64,000 nucleotides of DNA from Balneolales bacterium (GTDB taxonomy: Bacteria > Bacteroidota > Rhodothermia > Balneolales > Natronogracilivirgulaceae), in assembly GCA_007134845.1 (NCBI GenBank), contig SLKA01000020.1, forward strand, positions 1 to 64,000. Direction: 5' to 3'. A program made the position numbers and the translations under genes. Positions 61,959 to 64,000 of the stretch are shown here, in pieces (positions within the stretch are counted from its first letter, which is position 1; each line of letters opens with the position of its first letter). The notes under the pieces are model-generated. The model saw nothing but the letters and a program-made list of their open reading frames with translations. It was not told the DNA's origin and did no database searches.

Positions 61959-64000
61959 TCACTCGGAAGCGGTAATCACGACGGGAATTTCCACGGGCTC
62001 ACTGCCGTTGATATGGTTGTCACGTGCTGTCAGGGTGAAATGGTTCTCACCCTGCACAACAGGCAGTCTGACTGTGCGGCCGGCAGCAATTCGCTGTCCA
62101 TCTTTATTCCAGGTGATGATTACTCTGTGATTCTGATCCCTGTTTACCTCCGGAGCCGTTACGGTTACAGACGGATTGGCTGGATTCCACTCTGCCGTCA
62201 TCTGAATAGCCGTTTCGGAGAAGCGGAGATCTCCTAATACGCTGACAGAGTCCTCGTAACGGTCCAGTACCTCACCGGAGGGCTTCCATCCATAGCGAAT
62301 GATGTTCCGGCCGGTAGAATCGGGTTTCCAGCTTGAGATCGCACGGTTGCCATCGAGAAGCACATACGATTCGGGGAGTCCGATGTCTGATGCTGTCAGA
62401 GAGTGGCTCATGACGATGGGGGATGGAATGGCAGGTGTCACAGTGTCAGGGAAACGCACATTCAGGATTCTGTTCTTTTGCATCATTGAATTCGAAAGGC
62501 CGCGGCCGTCATCCTGGATGAGTGTAATTGTGTACTTTTGCTCTGTCGCCTCGAAAACCGGCTGATTCACCTCCTCGCCGTTAACAAGCCATACAGAACG
62601 GAGCGCATCACCATCTGCATCACGGTTGGAGACCGGTGAAAATGAAACCGTCTCACCCCGGTACACTACCTCCGGCAGATAAAAGTCAGGCTGCGGAGCT
62701 GCATTAATGAAAATTGTGACTTCCTTTTCATCGGAATTGTTAGCAACTCCGGAGTTGTCACGTATGTGCAGCCGAAGTGTATGCTCCCCGTGCATATCGG
62801 TAGGAAGCAGTGTGGTGATTCCGCTGCCGATTTTCTCATCATTCAGATGCCATACATACTCAGAGATAAACCCGTCGCGGTCGTGGCTGCCAATTGCCGA
62901 TAGCATAAAAGGTTCGTGCCTGGCAAGGGTATCCGGTGCGTTCCAGACGATAACGGGCGGAGTATTTACATGGATAAGCCGCTCGTGTACGGAGCGGTTG
63001 CAATCGGTTTGGCTGTCGGTTTCCAGGATCAGGCGCACACGATATGTCCCGGGGGTATAGGGACGAAGCGAGGTCTGCATGCCCGAAAGCTCCTCATATG
63101 GCTCATCTTCGTCATCAAGAAAGACTTGCCATGTCACCGACTGGATTTCGTCCATGTATTCCGAGCCGGAGGCATCCAGACGGATCGCCGTTCCCGGACT
63201 TACGACATCAACTAAATCAAATCTGGCTGTCGGACCTTCGACAACATTCACCTTTGAGGCAACCTGGCTTACGTTCGGACAATTGCCTGTGCCGGAACCT
63301 GTTACTGTAAGCATCACTTCATAGGTTCCCGGTTCGGCATAGAAATGTGTAACCCTGGCACCCAGGGCGTTGGCTGCGTCGCCGAATTCCCAGTTATAGG
63401 ATCCGACTTGTCCCGAGGGATCCGAGCTTGCCGATCCATCAAAAGTGACGGGCGTATTCGTGCATACGGTGATTTCTTCGAAATTCATTCTGGCCTGCGG
63501 CGATCCCTCAACAACGACCGGGATAATCGCAACTGATTCATCTGGTGAAAAACCATCATCAAGAGTAAGTCGCACCTGATAAATGCCGGGTTCGGTATAG
63601 GCGTGATGCGGGTTACTCTGATGGGATGCGTTCCCGTCATCAAAATCCCAGTGTGTACGGAATAGATCATCGTCAGGATCGTAAGAGAGGGCACTTGAGA
63701 AGATGATGGACTGTCCGGTGCATGCCATGATGAGTGAATCGACAATGGCAACGGGTGGCTGATTCACCGTTACCCTGACCGGCATGGAGACCCTGGAGTT
63801 GTCCAGACCCAGACCGTCATCCACAGAAAGGCTCAGCCAGTGGGTTCCGGGTTTCGGGGCGGTCCATGTGAATGCCGCGTCACGGCGGATGGTGCCGTCC
63901 GGAAGCTCCCAGGCATAGGTGAGCGGATTATTCTGCGGATCGTAGCTCTGAGAGGCGTCCAGCTGTACTTTCTTGCTGTTGGAGCGTATTTCAGTATCAG
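61959..64000 (-). CDS. PKD-repeat exoprotein (partial, continues past the window)
   Basis: The frame is open from 64000 to a stop at 61959 (680 residues). An internal ATG at 63824 is not the start; the reading continues upstream in PKD-like sequence (LDASQSYDPQNNPLTYAWELP). At least six PKD/Ig-like units are visible, e.g. SALSYDPDDDLFRTHWDFDDGNASHQ..HAYTEPGIYQVRLTLDDG, DGSASSDPSGQVGSYNWEFGDA, AIGSHDRDGFISEYVWHLND and SNRDADGDALRSVWLVNGEE. The last units are diverged. Presumed cell-surface or secreted binding protein. No terminator is clear in the 250-bp gap to the metzincin gene; an imperfect dyad CCGGATCCGG-centred lies at 61801-61824. Confidence 0.85.
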   Translation of the reverse strand, partial: DTEIRSNSKKVQLDASQSYDPQNNPLTYAWELPDGTIRRDAAFTWTAPKPGTHWLSLSVDDGLGLDNSRVSMPVRVTVNQPPVAIVDSLIMACTGQSIIFSSALSYDPDDDLFRTHWDFDDGNASHQSNPHHAYTEPGIYQVRLTLDDGFSPDESVAIIPVVVEGSPQARMNFEEITVCTNTPVTFDGSASSDPSGQVGSYNWEFGDAANALGARVTHFYAEPGTYEVMLTVTGSGTGNCPNVSQVASKVNVVEGPTARFDLVDVVSPGTAIRLDASGSEYMDEIQSVTWQVFLDDEDEPYEELSGMQTSLRPYTPGTYRVRLILETDSQTDCNRSVHERLIHVNTPPVIVWNAPDTLARHEPFMLSAIGSHDRDGFISEYVWHLNDEKIGSGITTLLPTDMHGEHTLRLHIRDNSGVANNSDEKEVTIFINAAPQPDFYLPEVVYRGETVSFSPVSNRDADGDALRSVWLVNGEEVNQPVFEATEQKYTITLIQDDGRGLSNSMMQKNRILNVRFPDTVTPAIPSPIVMSHSLTASDIGLPESYVLLDGNRAISSWKPDSTGRNIIRYGWKPSGEVLDRYEDSVSVLGDLRFSETAIQMTAEWNPANPSVTVTAPEVNRDQNHRVIITWNKDGQRIAAGRTVRLPVVQGENHFTLTARDNHINGSEPVEIPVVITASE

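Overview
The window reads as a chromosomal segment of an FCB-group bacterium, most likely Balneolota/Rhodothermota or a near relative. This is inferred from gene content: DUF2851, two DUF3078 beta-barrel proteins, a TM2/DUF2752 membrane cluster, lamin-tail and FlgD-type Ig exoproteins, a K+-type membrane pyrophosphatase, weak or absent Shine-Dalgarno sites, and at least one promoter of the Bacteroidota TAnnTTTG type. No phage, integrase, transposase, CRISPR array or rRNA is visible. Two of the genes are clearly cut by the window edges.

Layout. 1-7.5 kb: uvrA, a secreted Asp-box propeller, tsaD, the rnhA/pyrF pair and a methyltransferase. 7.5-9.6 kb: a minus-strand membrane cluster (M48 protease, DUF4870-like, DUF2752, TM2). 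9.7-15.3 kb: tRNA-Gln, prs, rplY, pth and hppA, all minus strand, ending at a good intrinsic terminator. 15.3-22.9 kb: DUF2851, a small secreted protein, pyrR, two tandem DUF3078 paralogues, a PLP decarboxylase and an ALDH7-type dehydrogenase. 23-31.5 kb: a large outer-membrane barrel, a SpoU methyltransferase with an internal repeat insertion, a 1,230-residue lamin-tail exoprotein and asd. 31.7-37.1 kb: an RND efflux pair plus an NmrA-like reductase. 37.4-41.6 kb: glycyl-tRNA synthetase, an FKBP isomerase, a luciferase-like oxidoreductase and a DUF2459 lipoprotein.

41.6-48.8 kb is a complete six-gene export operon: TetR regulator, TolC, HlyD-type lipoprotein, two ABC ATPases and two ABC-2 permeases, with 4-base overlaps among the last four. 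Two matching 16-bp dyads flank its promoter. 48.8-52.8 kb is a long-form NfeD, a slipin and a serine hydrolase. 53.1-56.7 kb is a phosphate-uptake set: an OprP/OprO-like porin, a Na+/phosphate cotransporter with a PhoU-like tail, and an overlapping histidine-phosphatase-fold gene. 56.9-58.0 kb holds two broken genes: a frameshifted uppP-like gene and an mgtE fragment. 58.1-64 kb holds a barrel-like protein with a His-rich loop, a metzincin-type lipoprotein protease and a partial PKD-repeat exoprotein.

The most unusual recurring signal is a set of short tandem arrays (2-4 copies, mostly 13-21 bp, unrelated in sequence from site to site) lying at or just past the stop codons of many genes. In glyS the array has entered the reading frame, so the C-terminus and stop codon are written by one 16-mer read in two frames. 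A related 33-bp x3 array is inserted in frame in the SpoU methyltransferase.
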